Origin: an uncultured Prevotellaceae bacterium
GTDB lineage: Bacteria; Bacteroidota; Bacteroidia; Bacteroidales; Bacteroidaceae
Assembly: GCA_945865175.1 (NCBI GenBank)
Contig: CAMBDA010000008.1
Span: 1-64,000, forward strand
Reading direction: 5' to 3'
Length of the DNA: 64,000 nt
How positions within the stretch are numbered: position 1 is the stretch's first letter; the number at the start of each line of letters is the position of its first letter. The position numbers and the translations under genes were made by a program. Under the pieces are notes generated by a model, which was not told where the DNA came from, ran no database searches, and saw only the letters and a program-made list of their open reading frames with translations. Of this stretch, positions 63,593 through 64,000 are shown piece by piece.

Positions 63593-64000
63593 ATGCTTAG
63601 GTTTATCTGTTGCCTGATCCTCCTGCTGCCGGCAATAGGTGCCTACGGGCAGGATTCGCTGTCGGTCTACACCTGGGAGGACTTCCTGGAAGCATACACC
63701 GATGACGAGGAGCACACCGAGGACGAAGCCTGGGAAGCCAGGCTGGAAGAACTGAAACAGCTCCACGACCAGCCCCTCAACATCAATACGGCCACCGTGG
63801 ACGAGCTGCTTCAACTGCCTTTCCTCACCGAGGAACAGATTGAGCAAATCCATGCCGACATCTATCTCAACGGTGCCATCCGCCATCTGGGTATGTTGCG
63901 TCTGCTGCGTTCTATCGATGATGACACGTGGCGCAAGCTCCTGCTCTTTGTATATGCCGGAGAGCCTGCTCCCGGCAACCTTCCGTTCAAGGAAAGGCTC
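63593..64000 (+). CDS. Helix-hairpin-helix protein, 3' end outside window
   Basis: The first 136 residues are present. There is a signal peptide (MLRFICCLILLLPAIGAYGQ), an acidic stretch (AYTDDEEHTEDEAWE), then a helix-hairpin-helix repeat (LNINTATVDELLQLPFLTEE) like ComEA-type DNA-binding modules. Bacteroidales have long secreted or outer membrane proteins that start this way; function is unknown. It starts 8 bp after the GT2 stop. Confidence 0.75.
   Translation, partial: MLRFICCLILLLPAIGAYGQDSLSVYTWEDFLEAYTDDEEHTEDEAWEARLEELKQLHDQPLNINTATVDELLQLPFLTEEQIEQIHADIYLNGAIRHLGMLRLLRSIDDDTWRKLLLFVYAGEPAPGNLPFKERL

Overview
The window looks like a chromosomal segment of a gut or oral Bacteroidales bacterium, most likely Prevotellaceae-like. 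Three things point there. Promoters match the Bacteroidetes -7 box TAnnTTTG with a TTG/TTTG about 20 bp upstream. Gene families are typical of the group: DUF3244, DUF6734, TonB/MG2 surface proteins, YfhO, and the AAA-ATPase-like/PDDEXK_9 family. A PorZ-like protein suggests a type IX secretion system. No taxonomic marker was searched; this is inference from family content and promoter style.

Layout. 1-981 is the 3' part of an AAA-ATPase-like/PD-(D/E)XK gene (copy A of four). 1183-6833 (minus) holds a Gfo/Idh/MocA oxidoreductase, a large Dna2-like helicase-nuclease and nadA. 6834-7226 is a non-coding stretch rich in DnaA-box-like 9-mers and is a candidate replication origin. 7227-10845 holds a SpoU-type RNA methyltransferase and pflA/pflB. 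11110-29726 is an accessory region. It contains copies B, C and D of the AAA-ATPase-like family, two TPR lipoproteins (one truncated), an AT-rich three-gene cassette (DUF3244, DUF6734 glycosyltransferase-like, Gly/Ser-linker protein), an MG2-type surface protein, an outer membrane beta-barrel protein, and 1.8 kb of repeats and gene debris (26343-28160). 29932-38325 is core-like: leuS, two yitT-type membrane proteins, rdgB, porZ and a LuxR-type regulator. A GH50-like enzyme follows.

40894-52244 is a self-contained efflux locus: MacA-like adaptor, LolD/MacB-type ATPase, two tandem pairs of FtsX-like permeases, TolC-like outer membrane protein, sigma-54 response regulator and histidine kinase. 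A -24/-12 promoter and two CGGACA dyads lie upstream of the first gene, so the regulator at the end of the locus probably drives it. 52375-64000 holds a metallophosphoesterase lipoprotein with a probable 5' frameshift, YfhO, rpsO and typA (divergent), a GH71/99-like protein, and a glycan cluster (two GT2 enzymes and a Kdo/WaaP-type kinase), ending inside a helix-hairpin-helix protein.

Most notable signals: (i) the four AAA-ATPase-like copies are mosaics of exactly identical blocks of 225-402 bp, the mark of gene conversion; (ii) the sigma-54 control region of the efflux operon; (iii) the candidate oriC; (iv) the AT-rich DUF6734/Gly-Ser cassette; (v) two distant intergenic regions sharing one repeat architecture, in which inverted arms flank CCAACTGG units.
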